Shown here piece after piece: positions 20,304-29,531 of a stretch of 64,000 nucleotides of DNA. The notes below the pieces were generated by a model, which saw only the letters and a program-made list of their open reading frames with translations, did not search any database and was not told the DNA's origin. The DNA comes from Wolbachia endosymbiont of Ctenocephalides felis wCfeF. GTDB taxonomy: Bacteria > Pseudomonadota > Alphaproteobacteria > Rickettsiales > Anaplasmataceae. The first letter of the stretch is position 1. The number at the start of each line of letters is the position of its first letter. The DNA lies in contig CP116767.1 in assembly GCA_028571325.1 (NCBI GenBank), forward strand, positions 1-64,000, given 5' to 3'. The position numbers and the translations under genes were made by a program.

Positions 20304-21183
20304 GTGAGAAAAATTGATCGTAAGTTATCTAATGCTGTAGAGCAGGACAAGTTTCGTGGGGTTCGTAAGTGTCATGAAGATAACATAAATGCCAAGGATA
20401 ATAAGGAGTTTTATACTCCTTTGCATAATGCTGCTAGAGATGGCGATTTAAAAGTAATAAAATACTGCGTGAGTAAAGACAACGACGTTGTTAACAGCTG
20501 TAGCTGTGGTTATACACCTTTACACGTTGCTGCTATGTATGACCGCTTGGAAGCCGTACAGCTTTTACTATATGAAAAGGCAAATATTCATGCTAAAGAT
20601 CCTATTTTTGGTGAAAAGCCTATACACAGCGCTGCTGCAAGTGGACGTGAAAATATTGTAAAGTTTTTTCTTGGTAAAAGAGAGGTAAGCATTAACGATA
20701 CTGATAACGGTGGCCGTACACCGCTACATCTTGCTGCCATGTATGGTTACCTAGAGATTATAAAGTTTCTGGTTGGCAAGGGGGCTAATATACATGCTAA
20801 AAGTAATTTCAATTATAAGCCTATACATCACGCTATTACAAATGGATATAAAAACATTGTAGAATTTTTTATAGATATAGGAATAGGCGTTAACGATGCT
20901 GACAGAGATGGTTGGACACTGCTACACTACGGCTGATTGTGGTCAATTAGAAATTGTTAGACTTCTAACTGATAAAGGAGCTAATATTTACGCTAAAGAT
21001 AATGATGGTCTGATACCTTCAGATCTTGCTAGAGGACGAGGGTACATGGAAGTTGTAAATGTATTAGGTGGTACAAAAAGGAAAGGTCGATTACTAGAGA
21101 CTACTAGTGATAACCCAGAACTTTATTTAAGTGGTGTAACAGTAAAAAAGCAACCAATAAGAACAAGGGCGCCAGGGAACTGA
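20304..21183 (+). pseudogene. Ankyrin repeat protein, split by a frameshift
   Basis: Seven ankyrin-type repeats are readable across two frames. The first frame (GTG at 20304) gives 210 residues with repeats beginning TPLHNAARDGD, TPLHVAAMYDR, KPIHSAAASGR, TPLHLAAMYGY and KPIHHAITNGY, then breaks at WTLLHYG-stop (20936). The second frame picks up at about 20930 with ADCGQLEIVRLLTDKGANIYAKD and runs to 21183. Restoring two bases in CACTACGGCTGAT gives LHYAADCG, the consensus ankyrin turn, so the break is a small indel inside a repeat. The upstream part could still be made as a truncated protein. The gene is followed directly by family-B repeat DNA. Confidence 0.75.
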
Positions 21184-21229
21184 TGCTAGCTGAAATGACA
21201 CCCACTGGGATCCAGAAAATAAAAAAATG

Positions 21230-22040
21230 TAGATTCCAGCGTCACGCGCACAGCTGTACGAACATTGCAATTAGCAGGTAATTTGCGTAACAGACGGTGG
21301 TCGAGTAGACCGGTGGAACTTCCCCACCAGCCCCTCACAGAACTGTGCATGAACCTCTCGATTCACACAGCTCTTGTCATTTTCAGCCTTTATATCAAAG
21401 ACTTACCTTAATTATTTGTTCCTCCCATTTCGGTTACTAAAATCCAAATGACTCAGTCCCTTCGCTCCATCTCCATTACAGAGACTTCTTCACTACTATG
21501 CGCCCCTGTTTTTCGCATTGGTACTCTCATTCTCAGAGATCAGCTCTTTGAATTTCTCCCTTATCATCGAAACGACAGGTTCCCGTAGTTCTACACAATA
21601 GCCCCAAAATAGATTCGCGCCACCTCTATGCCGGACGCCACCTACCCAGTAAACAAGTTCCCGGTAGATTTATCCCAGGTTAGGATGAAGCCCCTGGTTT
21701 TGACGTCGTCTAAAGCCTTTCGACACTTCTTCAGTGGTTCATTTTCATTCGCCTCTCTATTTCACACATGACGCATAATTGCGCCTTTTCCATAACGCTC
21801 ACTACCTTGGCTCTTTACCAAAGCAGCTTATGGTTGTTTGAAGCCTGCTCTTGTAAACCGGCTCCGAGGCTCATCTATTGTGCAGCTTCAGCTTATCGCT
21901 TCTACGGCACACTCATCCCAGTGCTTCCTCCTCCTGTCATCCTAGTGTCGGAGCACTGGGATGACACCGTCTGTTACGCAAATTACCTGCTAATTGCAAT
22001 GTTCGTACAGTTGTGTGTCGAGCACTGGAATGACACCCTT
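21230..22040. repeat. Large palindromic repeat (family B), interrupted by an intron
   Basis: Arms at about 21249-21299 plus 21913-21925 and 21951-22015 are inverted copies of each other, centred on CATCCCAGTGC/GCACTGGGATG. The same sequence uninterrupted occurs at 53159-53222. A 613-nt group II intron splits the left arm between 21299 and 21913. Similar palindromic DNA recurs at 26.2-26.5, 47.1, 53.1-53.4 and 62.5-62.8 kb. With copy 3 of the promoter-bearing repeat, it accounts for the gene-free stretch 21184-22624. Confidence 0.75.
21300..21912 (-). mobile_element. Group II intron without an encoded reverse transcriptase
   Basis: A 613-nt ribozyme-type element on the minus strand. Its 5' end is GTGTGCCG (at 21912) and its 3' end is CTACTCGAC (at 21300). 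Domain V is recognisable at 21373-21339: GAGCTGTGTG...CACAGTTCT closes a hairpin with a GAGA tetraloop and the AGC triad. Domain VI follows with a GGTGG/CCACC stem and an unpaired A seven bases from the 3' end. Joining the flanks recreates CAGACGGTGTCATCCCAGTGCT, exactly the uninterrupted sequence at 53199-53220, which fixes both boundaries to the base. No ORF of maturase type lies inside, so movement would require an enzyme supplied from elsewhere. Confidence 0.88.
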
Positions 22041-22071
22041 CACGGTCTCTTGAACTGCTTCAGCTATAAAC

Positions 22072-22600
22072 ATTAAGAAATTTACCAAGCGAGAAAAAAA
22101 GCAAAAGAAGCCCTGGCCATTGTCTATTTTCAGTATTGGCGTTTTTTTAAGTCCTAAACGCTGCAATTTAGCGACTTTTAAACTGCAACAGACCCTTAGC
22201 TTAAGTGCTAAGAAACTTACTAAGCAGAAAAAAAGACAAAAGAATCCCGTGGTAGATTGTTCTCACTCTCTAATCCTGAAAATTGGCGTACTATACTGTC
22301 TTAAACGACTTATAAGCGCGTTTCAGCTTGTATAGGGAAAAACCTAGAAGTCTAGGTAAAATTAATAAAGATATAAGGTGCACATAGTGCAAAAAATTAA
22401 ACATAAGACACCAATCTTAATACTCTTGTCGTTTAATCTGCACAGATGAAGATAACTGAATACCTCCGACTCCATGATAACAGAACTGGCGAAGGTTGTC
22501 AAGTAGTTTTTTTGTTTTTGTTGGATAACGTTATAACTTTTTTCCATTGTTGTCTATCGGCTTTCTATGTAGTAGAAATTGATATCAGTAATACCAAAAT
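22072..22600 (-). repeat. Dispersed promoter-bearing repeat, copy 3
   Basis: Third copy of the ~450-bp family. TTGACA at 22502-22497 and TATCAT at 22479-22474 are 17 bp apart, reading leftward. Its outer edge (22530-22588) also matches the end of the 787-bp inverted repeats (CGTTATAACTTTTTTCCA and following). The short ORFs inside recur unchanged in other copies only because the DNA is repeated; I do not consider them genes. Confidence 0.82.
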
Positions 22601-22624
22601 AAAGGCTAGTGGACTAGTTTTGTC

Positions 22625-23554
22625 TTAAACCAAATTCGGTATTTTAAACTGAACGTTTTCAGTAACACCACCTGGCATAACTGAAACTTTTATGTTCATG
22701 TGTGTTTTCAGGTAGTCTATTAGCTCATCAACCAATATATCAGGAGCAGAAGCACCTGCGGTGATTCCTACCTTTCCTACACCCTGCAGCCAGCTTTTGT
22801 TCACACAGTTGTAATTATCAATCAAATAGGCTCTTTTTCCTCTAGCGATGCATAGATCCAATAAGCGATTTGAATTCGAACTATTTTTACTTCCTACAAT
22901 TAACACTATGTCTACGATTTCAGCTAGCTTTTTAACAGCATTTTGCCTGTTTTGTGTTGCATAGCATATATCTTTTAAATTAGGACCTGTGATGCTTGGA
23001 AACCTAAGCTTTAGAGCAGCAACAATTTCGCTGGTATCGTCGACGCTTAGCGTAGTTTGCGTAACATAAGACAAGTTGTCTGGATCTTTAACTTTTAAAT
23101 TGTGTACATCTTCTATGGTTTGCACTAAAGTGATAGGATTGTCTACTCTTCCTCTAATTCCTTTAACTTCTGGGTGATTTTCATGCCCAATCAGAATTAA
23201 TTCTCTACCGCTATCCTCATATCTTTTTGCTTCTTTGTGTACTTTGCTGACTAGAGGGCATGTTGCATCAACCACTTGAATACCCTTTCTTTTTGCCTCC
23301 TCTTCTATGCTTTTTGACACTCCGTGTGCACTGAAAATCAATATTCCCCCATTATCTTTAATATCCTCAATACTGCTTACAAAAACCACGCCTTGTTTCT
23401 TAAAGTCCTCTACTATATATTTGTTGTGAACAATTTCGTGCAGCACATAAACTTGGCGCTTGTTCTTGTATTTTTCTAAAGTGATAGTCAATATGTCCAC
23501 AGCTCTTTTGACTCCCGCGCAAAAACCGCGTGGTTCGGCTAAGATAACTTCCAT
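22625..23554 (-). CDS. ispH: 4-hydroxy-3-methylbut-2-enyl diphosphate reductase
   Basis: IspH (LytB) is the last enzyme of the MEP isoprenoid pathway, an iron-sulfur protein producing IPP and DMAPP. The three cluster cysteines are present in GFCAGV (Cys12), DATCPLV and [10 protein letters not shown]; the SAHGVS and ITAGASAPD motifs are also intact. I place the start at 23554 ([14 protein letters not shown]), the usual IspH N-terminus; an upstream in-frame codon at 23608 would overlap the divergent ftsI gene. The 309-residue length is normal. The start codons of ispH and ftsI are only 20 bases apart, so their promoters must overlap each other's genes. Isoprenoids here would feed ubiquinone and lipid-II carrier synthesis. 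Confidence 0.96.
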   Translation of the reverse strand: MEVILAEPRGFCAGVKRAVDILTITLEKYKNKRQVYVLHEIVHNKYIVEDFKKQGVVFVSSIEDIKDNGGILIFSAHGVSKSIEEEAKRKGIQVVDATCPLVSKVHKEAKRYEDSGRELILIGHENHPEVKGIRGRVDNPITLVQTIEDVHNLKVKDPDNLSYVTQTTLSVDDTSEIVAALKLRFPSITGPNLKDICYATQNRQNAVKKLAEIVDIVLIVGSKNSSNSNRLLDLCIARGKRAYLIDNYNCVNKSWLQGVGKVGITAGASAPDILVDELIDYLKTHMNIKVSVMPGGVTENVQFKIPNLV

Positions 23555-23574
23555 TTTTTTCAAGTCAAATAAAT

Positions 23575-25128
23575 ATGCAAGCGTTACTGAGAAATAAGCT
23601 CCGCTCACTATGTTTTATAGTACCATTGTTTATGTTTTATATCATAATTATTTTTCGTATGTTCTCTTTAACATTTGATCAGCTTGCTGCTTCAGAAGAC
23701 TTAAAAAAAAGTAATATAGCGCATAGACAGCCTGATATTTTGGATAGAAATGGAGTGGTGATAGCAACAAATGTACCGACAATATCACTGTATATAGATT
23801 CAACCAGAGTAAAGAATCCAGAAAGTATAGCAGCACAGTTGTGTTCTATTTTGGATGATCTTGAATACGAAGGTTTATATAAAATACTTACTTCGAAAAA
23901 GAAATTTGCTTGGATAAAACGGCACTTAACTCCAAGAGAGTTACTAGCAATAAAAAACGCCGGCGTGCCAGGAGTAAACTTTTATGATGATATAAAGCGC
24001 ATATACCCTCACAATAATTTGTTTGCACACGTGCTTGGCTACACCGACATAGATGGCAAAGGCATTGCCGGAGTTGAGGCATACATAAGTAATCAGCGTC
24101 ACGACACTACTAGTAGATATGTTCAACTATCCTTAGATACGCGAGTACAAAGCATAGTGCATCAGGAACTCACTAAAGTCGTGAGCAGATATCAGGCACT
24201 TGGTGGGGTGGGAATTGTTTTAAGTGTGAAAGATAGTGAAGTCATTTCGATGGTCAGTTTGCCCGACTTTAATTCCAACTTGCAGAGTAAGGCAAAAAAT
24301 ATACAAAAGTTTAATCGCGCCAGTCTTGGAGTATATGAGATGGGATCGGTGATAAAATTCTTTACAATAGCAGCAGCGTTCGATGCGAATGTTGTGAAAA
24401 CTGATGATGTATATGACATATCAAAACCAATCACCATTGGGAAATATGAAATTCAGGATTTTCATGAGTTTAAAATTCCAAAAGTTACTGTGCGAGATAT
24501 ATTTGTAAAATCGTCCAACGTTGGTGCAGCAAAAATTGCAGCCAAACTAGGTATTGGGAAACAGGTAGAGTATTTTAAGGCCATGAAGTTATTTTCTCCT
24601 TTGAAAATAGAAGTGCCAGAAAAATCCATACCGATAGTGCCGGATAAATGGAGTGAAAGCACCTCAGTAACGGCATCTTATGGTTATGGAATAGCTGTAA
24701 CTCCTATGCATATTGCACAAACTGCAGCCGCATTAGTCAACGACGGAATATTTCACAATGCAACTTTGATGTTGAATAAAAAAAGCATAGGGGAGCAGAT
24801 TGTTGCAGAAAGCACTTCCAGAGAGATAAGAAAATTATTACGTGCAGCAGTAACAGATGGAACGGGAAGGAGAGCAAACATAAAAGCATATGCAATAGGG
24901 GGTAAAACTGGATCAGCAGAAAAAGTTGTAAATGGTAAATATGACAAAAATGCAAACATAGCGTCGTTTATAGGAGTGCTGACTACACTTGATCCAAGGT
25001 ATATAGTACTAATTGTTATTGATGAACCTCAGGGCCGGTATCATACCGGAGGAATAATCGCTGCACCTGTAGCCAAGAACATTATAAGTAAAATAGCACC
25101 TATACTGAACGTTACACCCGAGATGTAG
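23575..25128 (+). CDS. ftsI: Penicillin-binding protein 3 / FtsI transpeptidase
   Basis: A 517-residue septal peptidoglycan transpeptidase. A single membrane helix lies at about 12-30, then a PBP dimerisation region starting [19 protein letters not shown], then the penicillin-binding domain with SVIK (catalytic Ser258), SSN at 313-315 and KTG at 444-446. All three active-site motifs are intact. Wolbachia has no classical cell wall but keeps lipid II synthesis, and the retained motifs argue for continuing use in division; this is inference. The gene is divergent from ispH with a 20-base gap, and convergent with a small hypothetical gene three bases downstream. I prefer ftsI to mrdA because of the length and motif spacing. 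Confidence 0.92.
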   Translation: MQALLRNKLRSLCFIVPLFMFYIIIIFRMFSLTFDQLAASEDLKKSNIAHRQPDILDRNGVVIATNVPTISLYIDSTRVKNPESIAAQLCSILDDLEYEGLYKILTSKKKFAWIKRHLTPRELLAIKNAGVPGVNFYDDIKRIYPHNNLFAHVLGYTDIDGKGIAGVEAYISNQRHDTTSRYVQLSLDTRVQSIVHQELTKVVSRYQALGGVGIVLSVKDSEVISMVSLPDFNSNLQSKAKNIQKFNRASLGVYEMGSVIKFFTIAAAFDANVVKTDDVYDISKPITIGKYEIQDFHEFKIPKVTVRDIFVKSSNVGAAKIAAKLGIGKQVEYFKAMKLFSPLKIEVPEKSIPIVPDKWSESTSVTASYGYGIAVTPMHIAQTAAALVNDGIFHNATLMLNKKSIGEQIVAESTSREIRKLLRAAVTDGTGRRANIKAYAIGGKTGSAEKVVNGKYDKNANIASFIGVLTTLDPRYIVLIVIDEPQGRYHTGGIIAAPVAKNIISKIAPILNVTPEM

Positions 25129-25131
25129 AGA

Positions 25132-25479
25132 CTAATACTTCTTTATCAAGAGTTTAAGCTTATGATCTTGATTGTTTCCATCAACGCAAAGAAGCCCATC
25201 TTTTGTTATGTTACAATTTTTAGGAGAGATATCAAAATCGATTTTTTTGCCACTGCTGTCTACACTAAGGCAAATTCTCGGCTCCAAATAGCTAATTATA
25301 CTAGCCTCAAATTTTTTTGCTACCTTACCGTCCGGAGAAACCAAGTTAAACTTCCAGATATCGCTTGGATCGATATTTCCTGTGTAACTACTACATTCAC
25401 CACCTGTGCAGTATGAACTCTCAATTATGTAACCTCCACTGGGAATATCTATAAGAAAACCCCACAAATCATCTGACAT
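25132..25479 (-). CDS. Hypothetical protein, Cys-containing, 115 residues
   Basis: I do not recognise this protein. It starts MSDDLWGFLIDIPSGG and has no signal peptide or membrane segment. Four of its six cysteines fall in two clusters: ESSYCTGGECSS and DISPKNCNI...LLCVDG. The rest is mixed polar with predicted beta character and a basic end. An AAGG lies about eight bases before the ATG. Its stop lies three bases from the ftsI stop (convergent). It could be a small secreted or periplasmic-type domain, but nothing shows export. Moderate confidence that it is a real gene because of the ribosome site and lack of a competing frame. Confidence 0.6.
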   Translation of the reverse strand: MSDDLWGFLIDIPSGGYIIESSYCTGGECSSYTGNIDPSDIWKFNLVSPDGKVAKKFEASIISYLEPRICLSVDSSGKKIDFDISPKNCNITKDGLLCVDGNNQDHKLKLLIKKY

Positions 25480-25592
25480 ACAAAATACCTTAATATTTAC
25501 TGTTTATAAAGAACTGTAATACTTTTCAAGTATACTAATTATAATACACTTAAAGATATAAAGTTTCAACAGTTAATTGTGTAAAAAGTCTG

Positions 25593-26380
25593 CTTATACC
25601 AATTTCCACTGCATAGAAAGCCGATAGACAAAAGTGGAAAAAAGTTATAACGTCATTCAATAAAAACAAAAAACTACTTGACAACTTTCGCCAGTCCCCT
25701 TACAATAGAATTGTGGGTGTTTTAGGCCTAAAATTTATCTTTAATCTTGTATTAAGTGACAAAAGCACAGTATAAAACAAGGCGTGTTATGTTTTATTTT
25801 TGCAGCATGGACACTGCATGTCTTTATAATTTTTTGTCTACATTAGCTGGACCTCGCTTATTAAGCGGTGTAAGAGAGAACCGGACGCCAAGTTTTTGAG
25901 AGAACAGTAAACAACTCACATTGCGGGGTTTCTTTTGTCTTTTTTTTAAATTAGTTAAAATTTTAACCAGTCTCATTTTTTTCACAAAAAAATTGCTTGA
26001 CAAACTTCGAAATTCCCCTTATTATAGTTGTGGGTATTTACAATCCCAAGGTCAGCTACTTGTCAAGCGTATAGACATTAACGCCAAGTTATTAGATAGA
26101 TATTGACCAGGGCTTTTTTTGCTTTTTTTTTCCTATTTGGTAAATATTAAAGCAATTCATAAACAAACATTTATTTTTACAGCAAGTGGTGTCATTCCAG
26201 CGCGTGACGCACAGCTGTACGAACATTGTGATTTGAGCCTCCCACTAGGGTGTCATGCAAGTAGCTGACACTGGCATCCAGGAATTTTATTAAGTTGGTG
26301 AATATAAAAGCTATGTTAAAATACGACGTTTTGATGATTATGGAAAGGCTGGATCCCAGTGTCGGAGCACTGGGATGACA
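25593..26380 (+). repeat. 788-bp inverted repeat, left copy (contains promoter-repeat copy 4)
   Basis: Nearly identical in reverse complement to 53205-53991; I see only scattered single-base differences. It contains two promoter-like units reading rightward: TTGACA 25679-25684 with TACAAT 25702-25707, and TTGACA 25997-26002 with TATTAT 26020-26025, both with 17-bp spacers. Each ends in a CGGGG/AGGGCTT...TTTTTT tract. The right end is family-B palindromic DNA. With 26381-26480 (more family-B palindrome) it explains the gene-free stretch 25480-26532. Confidence 0.9.
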
Positions 26381-26480
26381 AGAAAAGGAAGCACTGGAAT
26401 GATAAGAAAAGGAGGCACTGGGGGTCCTGGTAGGCTCAAATTGCAATGCTCATGCAGTTGTGCATCACGCGTTCTGGTTT
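26190..26480. repeat. Family-B palindromic repeat cluster
   Basis: Contains TCATTCCAGCGCGTGACGC, a CTGGATCCCAGTGTCGGAGCACTGGGATGACA hairpin, and short degenerate copies of GCACTGG(A/G)ATGA(C/T)A. Its left part is inside the 788-bp inverted repeat; 26381-26480 is outside it and shows further degenerate units, so the cluster has changed since the two large copies separated. No gene. Confidence 0.7.
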
Positions 26481-26532
26481 TTTATATGGTTGTACAGGGA
26501 GTCTAATAATGTTAACAAACGTTGCCTACCTG

Positions 26533-27465
26533 TTAGTCAATTCTTTCCATCCAAGCATTCACTTGCCTTAACGTTTCAACAGAAGGCAAGTCTTCTGTGC
26601 TGAGTGGTAGACGAACAGTTTTGTGCTCTATGAGCCCAATATCATACAGGAGTGCTTTAGTGGGTATGGGGTTACTGGCAATAAATAGTGCTTTGCAGAC
26701 TTGTTGCCAAACATTTGTCAAATTCTTTGCGTCATCTTCTGTCATTTGAGTAGTTGTTTTTTTCTTAGATTCCAGCGTTATGTGCTGGAATGACAGTAGG
26801 CATTGCTTAACATATTTATGCACTATGCGTGGCCAAATATTGGAGGCAACAGAAACCAGGCCAGTTGCGCCACAAGCAGCCATATCAGATATCATGTTAT
26901 CATCTCCACAAAAAACTTCGATGTTTGGTGCAACTTTTTTATATTCAATTAGAGTATCAACAGTTCCACTTGAATCTTTGATAGCCCAAAATTTTTCGTG
27001 GCTGGATAGGTTACGCACAGTTTCAACATGGAGATTTACTCCTGCTCTCGATGGAATGTTATAAAGCATAGCTGGCACATGCGCTTTCTCAAGTAGCTTT
27101 TCAAACCATAAAGTTTGCCCCATGATTCCAGGCTTTGTATAAATTGGAGTTGTCATGAGATAGCCATGAATAGGCGTATCCTTGCAAAAGTCAAGCCACT
27201 TGAGAGCCTGATGTAAATTCACTCCCGGTACGCCAACCATAATTTTCGTGTTTAATTCCAGCTTACACACGAATTCAACTAATGTACATTTTTCAGAATC
27301 AGTGAGTGACAAGCCCTCACCTGTGCTACCTAGCAACACTACGCCATTTCCAGCTTCAGCTTGCATTGTAAGCAAACGCTGCAAACTGCGATAATCTATG
27401 CTATCTCCGCTACAGTTAAAAGGCGTGACACAAGCAGTCCATAGAAATGTAGACAATGATTTCAA
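26533..27465 (-). CDS. dapA: 4-hydroxy-tetrahydrodipicolinate synthase with in-frame palindrome insertion
   Basis: DapA condenses pyruvate with aspartate semialdehyde in lysine/diaminopimelate synthesis, supplying peptidoglycan precursors. The family motifs GSTGEGLSLT, VGVPGVN, YNIPSRAGV (catalytic Tyr region) and FWAIKDSSGT (Schiff-base Lys) are intact. At 310 residues it is about 17 longer than usual. The excess lies in one place: after YVKQCL the protein reads LSFQHITLESKKKTTT before returning to the expected MTEDDAKN helix, and this DNA contains a family-B hairpin (26769-26791). The start is a TTG at 27465, nine bases after the ssb stop, because an in-frame TAA stands just upstream; another TTG is at 27456. 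Probably co-transcribed with ssb. Confidence 0.93.
   Translation of the reverse strand: MKSLSTFLWTACVTPFNCSGDSIDYRSLQRLLTMQAEAGNGVVLLGSTGEGLSLTDSEKCTLVEFVCKLELNTKIMVGVPGVNLHQALKWLDFCKDTPIHGYLMTTPIYTKPGIMGQTLWFEKLLEKAHVPAMLYNIPSRAGVNLHVETVRNLSSHEKFWAIKDSSGTVDTLIEYKKVAPNIEVFCGDDNMISDMAACGATGLVSVASNIWPRIVHKYVKQCLLSFQHITLESKKKTTTQMTEDDAKNLTNVWQQVCKALFIASNPIPTKALLYDIGLIEHKTVRLPLSTEDLPSVETLRQVNAWMERID
26769..26791. repeat. Palindromic element inside the dapA coding region
   Basis: Eight-base arms ATTCCAGC and GCTGGAAT enclose a 7-base loop. The same ATTCCAGCG...CGCTGGAATGACA pattern occurs in intergenic family-B repeats, for example at about 62714-62738. The reading frame is preserved through it, as in Rickettsia palindromic elements that insert into proteins. 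Confidence 0.8.
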
Positions 27466-27474
27466 TTGAAGTTA

Positions 27475-27957
27475 TTAAAATGGTATTTCATCATCGATTA
27501 GCTCTTCTTTTATCTCACTATCAAAATTTTCATACTGATTTTTTTGCTCTGTTTCGTTTTGCTTGTATTCATTTGGCTTATAATCAGAGCTTGGTGCACT
27601 ATTTCGTGAGTCCAAAAGTGCAAGAACGCTACTAAAATTCTGTAGCAACACTTCTGTGATATATCTTTCACTACCATTTTGATCAGTATATTTCCTAGTT
27701 CTCAAAGAACCTTCAACGTAAACTTTACTGCCTTTGCGTACAAAATCCCTGACGACTTTTACTAATCCTTCACTAAACACTACAATATTATGCCAATCTG
27801 TCTTTTCAGAGCGTATACCGGAAGACTTATCAGTCCAACTTTCAGATGTGGCTATTGAAAAACTTGCCATCTCTTTTCCATTTTGCATAGTTCTAATTTC
27901 AGGATCCCTTCCTAAATTACCAATTAATATGACTTTATTTATAGTACCACTAGACAT
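27475..27957 (-). CDS. ssb: Single-stranded DNA-binding protein
   Basis: Binds single-stranded DNA during replication, repair and recombination. The 160-residue protein has the OB-fold in the first ~110 residues (INKVILIGNLGRDPE, SWTDKSSGIRSEKTDWHNIVVF, GSKVYVEGSLRTRKYTDQNG), a low-complexity Asn/Glu/Lys linker, and the acidic tail DDEIPF that recruits partner proteins. The intact tail shows it is the main housekeeping SSB. dapA follows nine bases after the stop. Confidence 0.96.
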   Translation of the reverse strand: MSSGTINKVILIGNLGRDPEIRTMQNGKEMASFSIATSESWTDKSSGIRSEKTDWHNIVVFSEGLVKVVRDFVRKGSKVYVEGSLRTRKYTDQNGSERYITEVLLQNFSSVLALLDSRNSAPSSDYKPNEYKQNETEQKNQYENFDSEIKEELIDDEIPF

Positions 27958-28018
27958 AATTATGCTTTGAATAAACTTTTTACATTATCTTATGCGAAAA
28001 TACTATTGTCAAATCTAA

Positions 28019-28092
28019 TGCGCTTGGAGGGATTTGAACCCACGGCCTTTGCCTCCGGAGGGCAACGCTCTATCCAACTGAGCTACAAGCGC
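28019..28092 (-). tRNA. tRNA-Arg (CCG)
   Basis: Minus-strand cloverleaf of 74 bases including the discriminator A. The acceptor stem is GCGCTTG/CAAGCGC, D-arm GCTC...GAGC, anticodon stem TTGCC/GGCAA with loop CTCCGGA, so the anticodon is CCG (arginine). The T arm is GTGGG-TTCAAAT-CCCTC with one U-U mismatch. The 3' CCA is not encoded. Confidence 0.95.
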
Positions 28093-28104
28093 GCATATAT
28101 TAAA

Positions 28105-28917
28105 TTATCTAATAGATAAGCTATCTAAGTCAAATTTTTGGCCCGGATAAAGCGTGAACATAACATTCCCATCGCCTAAATATACATTCTGAGAATTATT
28201 CATTCGCTTTTTTATTACTTTTTGGTCTACAATCCATACAAAAGTTACATAGTTTTCAGTCACTGAATGAACTTTTAAATCCTTAGCGTTTGAAAACAAC
28301 CTCCCATTCACCCATATTCTCCATGTATCGGAAGAAAAGTATAAAATTGAATCCAAACTCACCATCTTACAATTAAAATTATCTAATACCCTTTCTTCTG
28401 TAGTTCCCGAAAACCGCAGGTGAAATTTTTCCATTTCGCTGACTATCTTATTAATTGATTCCTCATCAAAAAAAATGCTTTTTATATCACTGTATTGTGA
28501 TAAGACGTCAAAGTCACTCTCCACTGCTTCCTTTATTATATCATCCTGATCAGTATAACCTGTTTTGCGATCGTTTATAAAGAAACACTCTTTTGCACGC
28601 AAATTTGCTATGTTAATAAAATCATCGACTTCTTGATTGCCAACTTTGAAAATGCTCTCGAAATATTTTTTTTCCATCATTACCCCATACTTAGAATGAT
28701 GACAAACCATTTCATCATTATCTTGTTTTTCTATATATACACATAAGCCCTTGCTACTCAATCCCAGTATTCTGTGCTCGATAAAGTCCTCATTGCCAAT
28801 ATATTGCCGACAAGTATATTCCTTACAAATTTCTATGCTTTCTATAATACCTTTACAACTGCAATATACATTCACACTGAAAAACAGTAGAGTAAAAATA
28901 AAAAACAGCTTCATCAT
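28105..28917 (-). CDS. Secreted protein with PilP/GspC-like C-terminal domain (tentative)
   Basis: A 270-residue protein with a clear signal peptide (MMKLFFIFTLLFFSVNVYCSC; the Cys could also suggest lipidation, but the lipobox is poor). The middle is Cys- and acid-rich and I do not recognise it. The last ~70 residues (TWRIWVNGRLFSNAKDLKVHSV, then VTFVW, then LGDGNVMFTLYPGQKFDL) resemble the small beta domain of pilus or secretion linker proteins such as PilP, MshK or GspC, where a WxVWVNG-type strand leads the fold. It is the third gene of a tight operon (one-base gap) behind a PilO/GspM-like and a GspL/PilM-N-like gene, which strengthens the reading. Tentative assignment. Confidence 0.6.
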   Translation of the reverse strand: MMKLFFIFTLLFFSVNVYCSCKGIIESIEICKEYTCRQYIGNEDFIEHRILGLSSKGLCVYIEKQDNDEMVCHHSKYGVMMEKKYFESIFKVGNQEVDDFINIANLRAKECFFINDRKTGYTDQDDIIKEAVESDFDVLSQYSDIKSIFFDEESINKIVSEMEKFHLRFSGTTEERVLDNFNCKMVSLDSILYFSSDTWRIWVNGRLFSNAKDLKVHSVTENYVTFVWIVDQKVIKKRMNNSQNVYLGDGNVMFTLYPGQKFDLDSLSIR

Positions 28918-28918
28918 T

Positions 28919-29527
28919 TCATCTATTTAGTATAGTGTACCAGTCAAAGACCATATTAGCTCTCACTATCTCTATCATATTACCATTCAAAATCTGATTC
29001 ATAGTTGCAGCATCAATATTTCTCTCTTTGTCCAGAATAAGAGATTTGATCGTAACATAACCAGGCAGACTTGGAATAGACTGTAAAAATAAAAAAATAT
29101 GCTTATCGCTAATTGAACTGAAGTTTAGGGTAACTTCACTTTTTATCACTTTTGTGTGTTCACTTTCACCGTGTAATTCAACTTCCTCAGGTATAGAAAT
29201 TGATATTTCAGGTTCTAGTATGTAGTATTTTTTATATAGCTTGCCAAGCTCGAAATTCAAATTTGCAATGTATCTGCTGCTGTGTAAATTTGAAGAAGAA
29301 ATTCTTTTCCACAAATCTAGGTTTTTGTTTAAAACAACTTCCTTTTTTTGGACTTCAGTGATTTGTAGATTTATAGAACGTATCTCATCAATGGCATTTT
29401 GGTTTTTACTATGGACTTTTTTGCTATAAATAACAGCGTAAGTTAACGCCCCTATTAATCCAACAGATAATAACAAATAAAATACAAGTTGAATTACAAC
29501 TCTTTTTTTTAACTGGAAGATAGTCAT
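28919..29527 (-). CDS. Single-pass membrane protein, PilO/GspM-like (tentative)
   Basis: A 202-residue bitopic protein: short cytoplasmic start, one membrane helix (about 10-33), a coiled coil (about 38-70), then a periplasmic domain with alternating strands and helices (SEVTLNFSSISDKHIFLFLQSIPSLPGYVTIKSLILDKER). In PilO and GspM the same order occurs, including the sentence-like LxFxxxxxxxxxFLxxLxxLPxxxxIxxLxL pattern seen here. It starts four bases after the upstream 479-residue gene and ends one base before the next. The topology and order are clear; the family call is inference and should be tested by profile search. Confidence 0.6.
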   Translation of the reverse strand: MTIFQLKKRVVIQLVFYLLLSVGLIGALTYAVIYSKKVHSKNQNAIDEIRSINLQITEVQKKEVVLNKNLDLWKRISSSNLHSSRYIANLNFELGKLYKKYYILEPEISISIPEEVELHGESEHTKVIKSEVTLNFSSISDKHIFLFLQSIPSLPGYVTIKSLILDKERNIDAATMNQILNGNMIEIVRANMVFDWYTILNR

Positions 29528-29531
29528 TAGT

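Noticed and set aside
21768..22076. A 102-codon ORF (MTHNCAFSITLTTLALYQ...)
   Set aside because: It runs across the group II intron end and the palindromic repeat, antisense to the intron, with no ribosome site or family.
22120..22335. A 71-codon ORF (MSIFSIGVFLSPKRCNLATF...), repeated almost unchanged at 34624-34839
   Set aside because: The identical ORFs lie inside copies of the same DNA repeat; the other copies (11.9, 47.2 and 62.8 kb) break the frame, so repeat sharing explains the match and no coding constraint is visible.
25921..26106. A 61-codon ORF repeated on the other strand at 53479-53664
   Set aside because: It sits within the two 787-bp inverted repeats and spans a promoter-like sequence; it is conserved only because the repeat is.
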